Positions 53,474 through 60,806 of a stretch of 64,000 nt of DNA are shown here, in pieces. Location: the NCBI GenBank assembly GCA_029266945.1, contig JARIED010000008.1, positions 1 to 64,000 of the forward strand. Direction: 5' to 3'. The DNA is from Slackia sp. (lineage in GTDB: Bacteria; Actinomycetota; Coriobacteriia; Coriobacteriales; Eggerthellaceae). The position numbers were made by a program, and so were the translations under genes. Every line of letters begins with the position of its first letter. Position 1 is the first letter of the stretch. The notes under the pieces were generated by a model. The model saw nothing but the letters and a program-made list of their open reading frames with translations, did not search any database and was not told the origin of the DNA.

Positions 53474-55042
53474 ATGAAAACCCTCGAAGAAGTACTGCAG
53501 GATTGGGAGGCCGTGATTGGCCTCGAGGTCCATGCCGAGCTGACCACGCTCAATACCAAGATGTTCTGCGGCTGCAAGCTCGAGTTCGGCGCCGAGCCCA
53601 ATACGCACACGTGCCCCGTGTGCCTGGGCCTGCCGGGCGCCCTGCCCGTGCCGAACAAAGCTGCTATCGAGTCGATCGTGCTGGCCGGTCTGGCCACCAA
53701 CTGCGACATCGAGAAGCATTCCATGTTCTATCGCAAGAACTACATGTATCCCGACATGTCGAAGAACTTCCAGACCACCCAGGGTCCTGTGGCGTTTTGC
53801 ATGCGCGGCCACCTCGACCTCGACGTCGACGGCCCGGGCGCCAAGGAACGCGCTGACCTGGACGGCCTTGAGCCGGGCGAAAGCCGTGGCAACGTCACTC
53901 GCACCGAGGACGGCTACGTGGCGCACGTGGGCATCACGCGCATCCATATGGAAGAGGACGCGGGCAAGATGGTGCACATCGGCGGCGGCGAGGGCCGCAT
54001 CGCGGGCGCCACGCACAGCCTGGTCGACTACAACCGCGCCGGCACGCCGCTGATCGAGCTGGTCACCGAGCCCGAGCTGCGCACGCCCGAAGAGGCTCGC
54101 CTGTTCATGCAGAAGCTGCGCCAGATCTATCTTGCCATCGGCATCTCCGACTGCTCGATGGAAGAGGGCAGCCTGCGTTGCGACGGCAATATCAGCCTGC
54201 GCCGCCGCGGCGAGACGAGGTTCGGCACCAAGACCGAGCTGAAGAACATGAACAGCTTCAAGAACCTGCACGACGGTCTTGCGTACGAGATTTGCCGTCA
54301 GGCCCAGGTGCTCGAAGAGGGCGGCACAATCTATCAGGAAACGCGCCATTGGGACCCCTCTGCGAAGCGCACCATCGTGATGCGTGTCAAGGAGACCGCC
54401 GACGACTATCGCCTGTGCCCCGAGCCCGACATGGCGCCGTTCGATTTGTCCGACGAATTCATCGACAACGTGCGTTCGCGCCTTCCCGAGCTTCCCGACC
54501 AGAAGGCGAAGCGCTTCGAGTCCGCGTTCGGCCTGTCGGCCTATGACGCGCGCCACCTGGTGGAGCATCGCGTGACGTCGATGTTCTTCGAAGCCGCCAT
54601 GGAGGCCGCGGGCGACGCAAAGCTCGCCAAGCCGCTGGCCAACCTGGTGATCAACGATATCACGGCGCGTATGAACGCCGACGAGTCGTTCGACCTGGAG
54701 GCTTCGGCGCTGACGCCCGTCCGCGCGGTCGAGCTGGTGAAGCTTACGGCGAGCGACGCCATTTCCTCCAAGCAGGCCAAGGAGGTCTTCGCCGCCATCA
54801 TCGACGAGGACAAAGACCCCGCGGTCATCGTGGAAGAACGCGGCATGAAGCAGGTCAGCGACACGGGCGCGATCGAGGCCGTGGTCGACGAAATCATCGC
54901 CGCCCATCCCGACGAGGCCGCCCGTTACAAAGAGGGCGAGACCAAGCTGATCGGCTTTTTCGTCGGCCAGTGCATGAAGCAGATGCGCGGCCAGGGCAAC
55001 CCGAAGATGATCAATCAGATTCTGGCGAAAAGGCTCGGCTAA
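53474..55042 (+). CDS. gatB: Asp-tRNA(Asn)/Glu-tRNA(Gln) amidotransferase subunit B
   Basis: 522 aa from ATG 53474, AGGTGA 8 bases upstream. Kinase-like domain that phosphorylates the misacylated tRNA; GLEVHAEL, the zinc cysteines (CGCKLEFG and CPVCLGLPG), and a C-terminal tail domain (YqeY-like, ending FFVGQCMKQMRGQGNPKMINQIL, split). N-terminal lead is 15-20 residues longer than usual. Terminator after the gene. Confidence 0.96.
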   Translation: MKTLEEVLQDWEAVIGLEVHAELTTLNTKMFCGCKLEFGAEPNTHTCPVCLGLPGALPVPNKAAIESIVLAGLATNCDIEKHSMFYRKNYMYPDMSKNFQTTQGPVAFCMRGHLDLDVDGPGAKERADLDGLEPGESRGNVTRTEDGYVAHVGITRIHMEEDAGKMVHIGGGEGRIAGATHSLVDYNRAGTPLIELVTEPELRTPEEARLFMQKLRQIYLAIGISDCSMEEGSLRCDGNISLRRRGETRFGTKTELKNMNSFKNLHDGLAYEICRQAQVLEEGGTIYQETRHWDPSAKRTIVMRVKETADDYRLCPEPDMAPFDLSDEFIDNVRSRLPELPDQKAKRFESAFGLSAYDARHLVEHRVTSMFFEAAMEAAGDAKLAKPLANLVINDITARMNADESFDLEASALTPVRAVELVKLTASDAISSKQAKEVFAAIIDEDKDPAVIVEERGMKQVSDTGAIEAVVDEIIAAHPDEAARYKEGETKLIGFFVGQCMKQMRGQGNPKMINQILAKRLG

Positions 55043-55089
55043 TCGCGATCCGTCACGGCACCGAGCCGTGCGAGCATGTGCCTTTTCTA

Positions 55090-55126
55090 GGGCGTCGACT
55101 CCGGTCGGCGCCCTTTTCTCTTTTCT
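55090..55126 (+). terminator. Terminator after gatB
   Basis: 10-bp stem GGGCGTCGAC / GTCGGCGCCC (one wobble), TCCG loop, T-rich tail of about 13 bases. Confidence 0.85.
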
Positions 55127-55228
55127 TAAATCGGGACAGGGGTGCGGCGCAGCAGCGTTCGATATGGTGTTCTACCTGGTGTTTCTCTTGGTCCGACGCG
55201 CGATGCGAAGAGTCGCCGTTCGTTCGGT

Positions 55229-55252
55229 CATTAGCTGGCAGCTAATGTTTTT
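55229..55252 (+). terminator. Second hairpin with T run before the DUF4190 gene
   Basis: CATTAGCT / AGCTAATG stem, GGC loop, five T. About 70 bases before the next start; AT-rich for this genome. The rest of the 55043-55323 gap is non-coding. Confidence 0.6.
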
Positions 55253-55323
55253 CAAAAAGCGATTCCTTAGCATTCATACCTAGCGACGCGCGGGCGTCGC
55301 TGTGCTTGATCGAAAGGAATGCA

Positions 55324-55980
55324 ATGACCGAGAATACCCCTGTAAGCAAGAATGGCGTCGATCCGTATCAGCCTCCCGTAGCGCAGAGCCAGGTTCCCGC
55401 CTCCCGATCGGGAATGGCGGTAACGGGCCTCGTGTTGGGCGTCATCGCGCTGGCGACTTCGTTTCTTCCCATCGTTAACAATCTTTCGTTCGTCCTTGCG
55501 GGCGTTGGTGTTGTGTTCGCGATCGTCGGCGTAGTTGCCACCCGTCGCGGAAAGAAGCGCGGAAAAGGCATGGCGGTCGCTTCCGTCGTACTGAACGTAG
55601 CGGCTTTGGCCATCGTGCTTGCGACGCAGAGCATGTTTAGCGCTGCGATCGATGATGCCATGGTCTCGACCGAAGAAGTGGCGGGCGCCGCTTCCGAACC
55701 CACCGCTTCTACCGCCGAGGAAAAATACACTATTGAAGGCGAAACGATGGTATCTGACAGCTACTCGACCAAGATTGCGGGCACATTGACGAACAATACC
55801 GATAAGGAAATCGGGTACCTGCAGCTGTCCTACACCCTCTACGACGCCGACGGAGCCCAGTTGGGAAGCGCTTTCGCCAACGTCAGCAATCTCGAGGCGG
55901 GCGGTGTGTGGAAGTTCGAGGCCGTTGCGTTCGAGTCCGGCGTGGCGACATACAAGCTGGCCGATGTGACTGGCTTCTAG
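55324..55980 (+). CDS. DUF4190 membrane protein with FxLYD domain
   Basis: 218 aa, ATG 55324, RBS AAAGGA. Proline-rich N-terminus, two membrane helices with the DUF4190 pattern (GMAVTGLVLGVIALA, VGVVATRRGKKRGKGMAVASVVLNV), then an extracytoplasmic FxLYD domain (IAGTLTNNTDKEIGYLQLSYTLYDADG, split, about residues 155-215). Such proteins are common small envelope proteins of unknown role in Gram-positive bacteria. Confidence 0.75.
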   Translation: MTENTPVSKNGVDPYQPPVAQSQVPASRSGMAVTGLVLGVIALATSFLPIVNNLSFVLAGVGVVFAIVGVVATRRGKKRGKGMAVASVVLNVAALAIVLATQSMFSAAIDDAMVSTEEVAGAASEPTASTAEEKYTIEGETMVSDSYSTKIAGTLTNNTDKEIGYLQLSYTLYDADGAQLGSAFANVSNLEAGGVWKFEAVAFESGVATYKLADVTGF

Positions 55981-56056
55981 GTTGTTCGCGATGCGGCAAG
56001 GTCGTTCAGCCGCCGTTTTTGGGTCTGCTACGAAAACCTCTGCTCAAGGTGATAGG

Positions 56057-56062
56057 TATAAT
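56057..56062 (+). promoter_or_regulatory. Consensus -10 box of the small HTH gene
   Basis: Exact TATAAT about 37 bases before the GTG start; no clear -35. Confidence 0.45.
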
Positions 56063-56098
56063 GGCGAAAAGTCCCGACGAAAAAGGAGAAGGAGCCGC

Positions 56099-56527
56099 GT
56101 GGAAGAGCCGTTGACCGAGGAGCTGCTCGAAGAGCTGCTCGCATCGCCCGATCCCGCGCAGTTCGCGCGCAAGCATCGGATCGCCGAAAAAAGGCTGTTC
56201 GAGCATTTGAACGAGCTGCTCGAGGAAAAGGGCCTGGTGCGCATCGATGTGATCCGCGAAGCCGGCATCAACGAGACGTTCGGCTATCAGATTTTCGTCG
56301 GCCAGCGCAATCCGTCGCGCGACAAGGTGCTTCAGATAGCCTTCGCTATGCATCTCGACCTGCGCGAAACCAATCGGCTGCTGCGCGCAGCCGGCGCAAG
56401 CGACCTGTACTGCAAAAACCGGCGCGACGCGATTATCATCTTCTGTCTCGACAGAGGCTACGGTCTGTACAAGACCGATGAGGAGCTGTATCGCCTCGGC
56501 GAGAAAACGCTCTGTCGGCCGTGCTAG
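56099..56527 (+). CDS. Small HTH (XRE-like) DNA-binding protein paired with a kinase
   Basis: 142 aa from GTG 56099, RBS AAGGAGAAGGAG. A leucine-rich acidic helix start (EEPLTEELLEELLASPDP), then a helix-turn-helix-like domain (VIREAGINETFGYQIFVGQRNPSRDKVLQIAFAM, split) and a C-terminal part (LRAAGASDLYCKNRRDAIIIFCLDRGYGLYKTDEELY). Comparable small HTH proteins are often found next to Ser/Thr kinase genes. No signal or membrane segment. Function in signalling is inferred from the neighbour. Confidence 0.7.
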   Translation: MEEPLTEELLEELLASPDPAQFARKHRIAEKRLFEHLNELLEEKGLVRIDVIREAGINETFGYQIFVGQRNPSRDKVLQIAFAMHLDLRETNRLLRAAGASDLYCKNRRDAIIIFCLDRGYGLYKTDEELYRLGEKTLCRPC

Positions 56528-56587
56528 CGGCGCTTTCCATATCGTCTGCGCCCGTCGGATGCGCGACAGCTCCGGCGGGGATAGGGG

Positions 56588-56616
56588 AGACGGGTGCTGA
56601 GCGCCCGTCTCTTTTT
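56588..56616 (+). terminator. Terminator ending 7 bases before the kinase start codon
   Basis: 10-bp stem AGACGGGTGC / GCGCCCGTCT (one wobble), TGA loop, CTTTTTT. The T run stops at 56616 and the kinase ATG is at 56624. Confidence 0.85.
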
Positions 56617-56623
56617 TGCTACC

Positions 56624-57910
56624 ATGACATCTATGCAAACCGATGAACTGGAAGAATACCTCGACTCTCTGCAACGCGACGCACGCTATCGCGTGGACGC
56701 CGTGCTCAGGGAAAGCGCCCATGAAACCACCCAGCGCGTGACACTCGTCTGCGACGACGAATCCGAGCAAGGTCTTTACGTGCGCAAATACATCAAGCGC
56801 GGATCGGGGATGGGTGCCGCGTACGGCCGTATCTGCGAGGCGCAGAAAAACGGCCGTCGTTTCCGCTATATCCCGCACGTCGTCGACTGCTACACGACGG
56901 GCGAAGACGACGTCGTGATCATGGAATACGTGCAGGGCGAGATGCTGCACGATGCGGTGCTGCGCTGCGGGGCGTCTTTCGCGCTTGCGGCCGATGTGTT
57001 TCCGCGCCTGTGCGATGCTGTATCCGAGTTGCACGAAGGATTCGACGCTCCCATCATCCATCGCGACCTCAAACCTTCGAACGTCATGATCGCGCGCGAT
57101 TCCTTGAAGGTGATAGATTTGGGCATCGCCCGTTTCTATCGCGAAGGCGCACGCGATGACACGCGTCATTTCGGCACGCGCTCCTATGCGCCGCCCGAGC
57201 AGTTCGGCTTCGGGCAGACCACGGTTCGAAGCGACGTGTATGCGCTCGGCATGCTGCTGTTTTTCTGCCTGACGGGACGCGACCCCGGTCCTGACGCGCG
57301 CGACGAGGGGTTTTGCGACCCCCGCATTCCCGAACCTGTGCGCGCGGTGCTGCTTGGGGCGACGCAGTTCGACCCGGCGCATCGCTACGCCGACGTGCGC
57401 GCATTGCGCGCCGCGTTCTGTCGCGCCGCCGCGGCATGCGGCTATGGAAGCATCGCGTCGGCGGGGAAGCCCTCGCACCAGGCGCCTCCTTCCCAGGTCG
57501 TTGCTTTGCAGCCAAAGGTGCGCGTTTTCGAAAAGCCGCGTCCGCGCGCCGCGATGCATGCCGTCTTCGAACGTATCCCGACGCCTGTCGGCGTCGCATG
57601 GAATGCCTTGCTCGCGTTCGTCGCGGGCGTCTTGCTGACGGGTTGCGTCTGGGCCGTATTCGTTCCCAATCAGACGGACGCCGCGTATCCGCTATGGTTC
57701 CGCATTGTCGAATACGGCGCCTTCGCGGCCGCGAACATCGTTTTCGCGGCGTATGCGCTGATGGATAAGCGTAGGCTGTACGCCCGCTTTCCGCGTTGGC
57801 TGCGCATCGCGCCGCGCCGCATCGCGGCGGGGGCGGCGGCGTATTTCGCGGCGAGCCTTCTGGCCGTGTCGCTGCTTATGGCGATGGTTTCCCAGGGCCT
57901 CGTCCGATAG
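56624..57910 (+). CDS. Membrane-associated Ser/Thr protein kinase
   Basis: 428 aa from ATG 56624 (ATG 56633 is an alternative; a GTG at 56594 lies inside a terminator stem and is rejected). Hanks-type kinase: HRDLKPSNVMIA catalytic loop (D148), DLG in place of DFG (D165), activation segment ending SYAPPEQFGFGQ, SDVYALGMLLFFCLTG. The glycine-rich loop is degenerate. C-terminal region has about three membrane helices (residues about 325-345, 362-380, 400-425) and no PASTA or other ligand domain. No RBS is visible. Probably acts with the upstream HTH protein. Confidence 0.85.
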   Translation: MTSMQTDELEEYLDSLQRDARYRVDAVLRESAHETTQRVTLVCDDESEQGLYVRKYIKRGSGMGAAYGRICEAQKNGRRFRYIPHVVDCYTTGEDDVVIMEYVQGEMLHDAVLRCGASFALAADVFPRLCDAVSELHEGFDAPIIHRDLKPSNVMIARDSLKVIDLGIARFYREGARDDTRHFGTRSYAPPEQFGFGQTTVRSDVYALGMLLFFCLTGRDPGPDARDEGFCDPRIPEPVRAVLLGATQFDPAHRYADVRALRAAFCRAAAACGYGSIASAGKPSHQAPPSQVVALQPKVRVFEKPRPRAAMHAVFERIPTPVGVAWNALLAFVAGVLLTGCVWAVFVPNQTDAAYPLWFRIVEYGAFAAANIVFAAYALMDKRRLYARFPRWLRIAPRRIAAGAAAYFAASLLAVSLLMAMVSQGLVR

Positions 57911-57920
57911 GCCCGGGTAT

Positions 57921-57955
57921 GAAAAAAGGGGTCGCATAGGCGACCCCTGAAAACG
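57921..57955. terminator. Bidirectional terminator between kinase and lipoprotein genes
   Basis: GGGGTCGC / GCGACCCC stem with ATAG loop and six A to its left; on the - strand the stem is followed by six T, so it best serves the lipoprotein gene. Confidence 0.85.
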
Positions 57956-57973
57956 CGTTCGCATGCCGCCGAT

Positions 57974-58543
57974 CTAGGCGAAGAAAGCGTTGTAGAGCTG
58001 CTGGTCGGTGCCGTCTTTCGGCGTCCATGCGCCGTCGACCAGCAAATACTCGAAGGTGTGGTCGGTCGCCTTCACGGCGGTCTCGTCCATGGCCTGGACC
58101 ATGATGGCGCCGATCCTCTTCAGCATCTCGTCCATGGTCATCTCCAGGAACTCGCCCTGAGCGTCGACCTCGTTGGACAGCTCGGAGGCGCGGGCGCTGG
58201 CATCGGCGAACGACTTGCAGGTGACGGCCACCGTGGCGGTGGCGTTTTCGCCGCTTTCGTCGACTACGACGTCTTTGACTTCGTAGTCGAAGCCTGAAAG
58301 CATGGACGTCACGTAGGCCACGGCATCGACGCCGTAGGCTTCGAGGTCGTTGTTGGCGGAGATGTCGGAAGCCAGCTGGTCGATCGATTCCTGGTCGAGA
58401 TTCTTGATCGTGTCGAGCTGCGACGCGACTTCCGTCTTGACCGCGTCCTCGGGGCCGGGCTCGGAAGAGCACGACGCCAGCATGGGGCCGCATGCCAGGG
58501 CCGTCGCTGCGATCAGCATCGAGAATAGACGTTTCATTTTCAT
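57974..58543 (-). CDS. Lipoprotein of unknown function
   Basis: 189 aa. Type II signal peptide with lipobox LASC (Cys25), so anchored on the outer face of the membrane. Mature part is mixed alpha/beta, with EVKDVVVDESGENATATVAV and a long helix around LSNEVDAQGEFLEMTMDEMLKRIG; the layout resembles DUF5105-type lipoproteins, but I am not sure. RBS GAGGAGGAT is visible upstream on the - strand. No catalytic motif seen. Confidence 0.7.
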   Translation of the reverse strand: MKMKRLFSMLIAATALACGPMLASCSSEPGPEDAVKTEVASQLDTIKNLDQESIDQLASDISANNDLEAYGVDAVAYVTSMLSGFDYEVKDVVVDESGENATATVAVTCKSFADASARASELSNEVDAQGEFLEMTMDEMLKRIGAIMVQAMDETAVKATDHTFEYLLVDGAWTPKDGTDQQLYNAFFA

Positions 58544-58755
58544 CGGTATCCTCCTCGGTGGATTGATATGGACCGCGCGCGGCGCGGCTTCTCCCCAGGC
58601 GTCATTGTAGCGTGCGAGCCGCGCAAAACGAAGCGCGCGGAAGCGGGGCGTGGCCGAAAAGAGCGTTTCTTCGTGTGCTGAAGGGTAGAATGAAGGTCTC
58701 GCATTCGTCGGCGCGACCGTATCCGATATCGCCGCGCCGTGAAAGGAGCAACGAT

Positions 58756-59250
58756 ATGCAATTTGCCAGGCGCCTCAATCCCGTCCATCTCGACCAGGTG
58801 AAACTCCTTGCCGATAACAGTCCGTTCCTCAATCTGCTCGGCGTGAAGCTCGTCGAACTGGACATCGATTACTGCCGCACCGAGGTCGTGGTGACGCCCG
58901 ACCTGCTCAACGCGTTCGGCGGCATCCACGGCGGCGCCTACGCGGCCATGATGGACAACGCGTCGTATTGGTGCCTGTACTGCGGCATGGATGAAGATGC
59001 GGGCTTCACCACGATCGATCTCAACGTGTCCGACCTGCGTTCGGTGCATGAGGGCCTCATCGTCACCGAGGGCCGTGCGATCAAGTACGGCAGCACCTTG
59101 TGCCTGAGCGAGGCCGTGGCCAAAGACGAGCAGGGGCGTATCTTGGCCCACGCCACGTCGAAATTCCTGGTCTCGCCCCGAATCCAGACCATCGCGATGG
59201 CTGCGCGCAGGGCGGGAATCGATCCCATCGCCCCGAAATTCCTCGACTAG
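58756..59250 (+). CDS. PaaI-family hotdog-fold thioesterase
   Basis: 164 aa, ATG 58756, RBS AAAGGAG. The hotdog domain (about residues 25-140) has the family HGG motif (FGGIHGGAYAAMMDNAS), TIDLNVSDLRSVHEGLI and GRILAHATSKFLV. Such enzymes hydrolyse acyl-CoA or aryl-CoA thioesters. The acidic active-site residue expected about 15 residues after HGG is D67 (AMMDNAS). Substrate unknown. Confidence 0.87.
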   Translation: MQFARRLNPVHLDQVKLLADNSPFLNLLGVKLVELDIDYCRTEVVVTPDLLNAFGGIHGGAYAAMMDNASYWCLYCGMDEDAGFTTIDLNVSDLRSVHEGLIVTEGRAIKYGSTLCLSEAVAKDEQGRILAHATSKFLVSPRIQTIAMAARRAGIDPIAPKFLD

Positions 59251-59368
59251 CGCCTCAGCGCGCGTCCTTTTCGCTTGGCGTCTGTGCGCATTTCCCGCAT
59301 GCCGCCGTCATCGGCCGCGCGAACGGGTATGATACGCAGAATCACTATCCGTTTTGAAAGGACGCTCA

Positions 59369-59794
59369 ATGAGCAACGAAGGCAAGAAGGTCAAAGCCCA
59401 TTATCGCGGCACCCTGGCCGACGGCACCCAATTCGATTCCAGCTACGATCGCGGCGAGCCGCTCGAGTTCACTTGCTGCGCAGGCCAGATGATTCCCGGC
59501 TTCGACGCCGCCGTGAAGGATATGGCTCTCGGCGAGAAGAAGACGGTCACCATTCCCGCGAAGGACGCCTACGGCGAGTACAACCCGCAGGCCGTGCAGA
59601 CCGTTCCGGTCTCTCAGGTCCCGAACGCGGCGCAGCTGCCCGTGGGCCAGACCGTGTACTTCCAGGGCCCCATGGGCCCCTTTCCTGCGAAGGTCGTTTC
59701 CGTCGATGCGGAAAACGCCGTGTTCGACATGAACCATGAGCTTGCAGGCAAAGACCTCACCTTCGAAATCGAGCTGGTCGAGGTCGCCGAATAG
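59369..59794 (+). CDS. FKBP-type peptidyl-prolyl isomerase (SlyD-like)
   Basis: 141 aa, ATG 59369, RBS GAAAGGA. FKBP domain split by an IF (insert-in-flap) domain, as in SlyD: VKAHYRGTLADGTQFDSSYDRGEPLEF, then AGQMIPGFDAAVKDMALGEKKTV and KDAYGEYNPQAVQTVP. It lacks the metal-binding histidine-rich tail of E. coli SlyD. Cytoplasmic folding helper. Terminator follows. Confidence 0.92.
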   Translation: MSNEGKKVKAHYRGTLADGTQFDSSYDRGEPLEFTCCAGQMIPGFDAAVKDMALGEKKTVTIPAKDAYGEYNPQAVQTVPVSQVPNAAQLPVGQTVYFQGPMGPFPAKVVSVDAENAVFDMNHELAGKDLTFEIELVEVAE

Positions 59795-59842
59795 TGTCGC
59801 CGCGCATCGAGGCGCGAGCGGGACGCATCGACGTCCGTCCAA

Positions 59843-59875
59843 GAGGGGCTTCCGTTTTCGGAGCCCCTCGTTTTG
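59843..59875 (+). terminator. Terminator after the FKBP gene
   Basis: GAGGGGCT.CC / GG.AGCCCCTC stem with TTTTC loop and GTTTTG tail. The remainder of the 331-base gap to the transaldolase gene holds only a TATTAT at 59995-60000 as a possible -10. Confidence 0.8.
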
Positions 59876-60125
59876 TGTTGCATCTCATGCGGTTTCGTGC
59901 CGGCCGCGCGTCTTTCGACGCGGCATCGGCGCTTCTGCGTGCGCGAACATGCGCCGTCGTGCGCATTTTGTTCGCAGGGGACCTGTCTTCGTGGTATTAT
60001 CGGCCCATTCGTTCATTCGAATCCCATTGCTACATTCTGATATCGCGTGCGACCGCTGCGTCGCGTTTTCCATGTGTCATATGCTCTCGGCCGAACGAGG
60101 GCGATTCCTGTTTAGAGGAGGAAAA

Positions 60126-60806
60126 GTGAAGTTCTTTCTGGATACCGCCGATCTGGACGAAATCAAAGAGGCGGCAAGTTGGGGCGCTCTTGCCGGCGTG
60201 ACCACCAACCCCACGCTCTACTCGCGCATCGGCGGCAAGCTCGATGATTTCCACAATCACATCGCTCGCATCTGCGAGATCGTCGACGGCCCGGTGAGTG
60301 CCGAGAGCGTCGCCATGACCCGCGACGAAATCATCCGCGACGGCCGCGAGCTGGCCAAGATCGCTCCAAACGTCGTCGTGAAGATTCCGACGATGGTCGA
60401 GGGTCTCGCCGCATGCCGCGCCCTGGCCGACGAGGGCATCCGTGTGAACATGACGCTGTGCTTCTCCGTGCCCCAGGCTATCCTGGCCGCACGCGCCGGC
60501 GCCCGCTACATCTCCCCGTTCGTCGGCCGTTTCGACGACATCTCCGAGGACGGTCTGTCCCAGCTCGGCGATGTCGTGACCGCCATCGGCAACTACGACT
60601 ACTCCGAGAACACGGTTAACGGCGAGCAGGTCGAGATCATCGCTGCTTCTATCCGCAGCGCCAACCATGTCACGCAGTCCGCTCTGATGGGCGCCGACAT
60701 CGCCACCGTGCCGTTCGGCGTGCTGAAGAAAATGGTTCAGCATCCGCTGACCGATCGCGGCCTCGAGTCGTTCCTCAAGGACTGGGAAAAGGTTGCTAAC
60801 GCATGA
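60126..60806 (+). CDS. tal: Transaldolase, small FSA/TalC-type
   Basis: 226 aa from GTG 60126, RBS AGAGGAGG. Short transaldolase family (about 215-230 aa), begins MKFFLDTADLDEIK; Schiff-base lysine in VVVKIPTM (about residue 86), FSVPQAILAARAGARYISPFVGR. Transfers dihydroxyacetone units in the pentose phosphate pathway (or acts as fructose 6-phosphate aldolase). Its stop overlaps the rho start (ATGA), so the two are translationally coupled. Confidence 0.93.
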   Translation: MKFFLDTADLDEIKEAASWGALAGVTTNPTLYSRIGGKLDDFHNHIARICEIVDGPVSAESVAMTRDEIIRDGRELAKIAPNVVVKIPTMVEGLAACRALADEGIRVNMTLCFSVPQAILAARAGARYISPFVGRFDDISEDGLSQLGDVVTAIGNYDYSENTVNGEQVEIIAASIRSANHVTQSALMGADIATVPFGVLKKMVQHPLTDRGLESFLKDWEKVANA

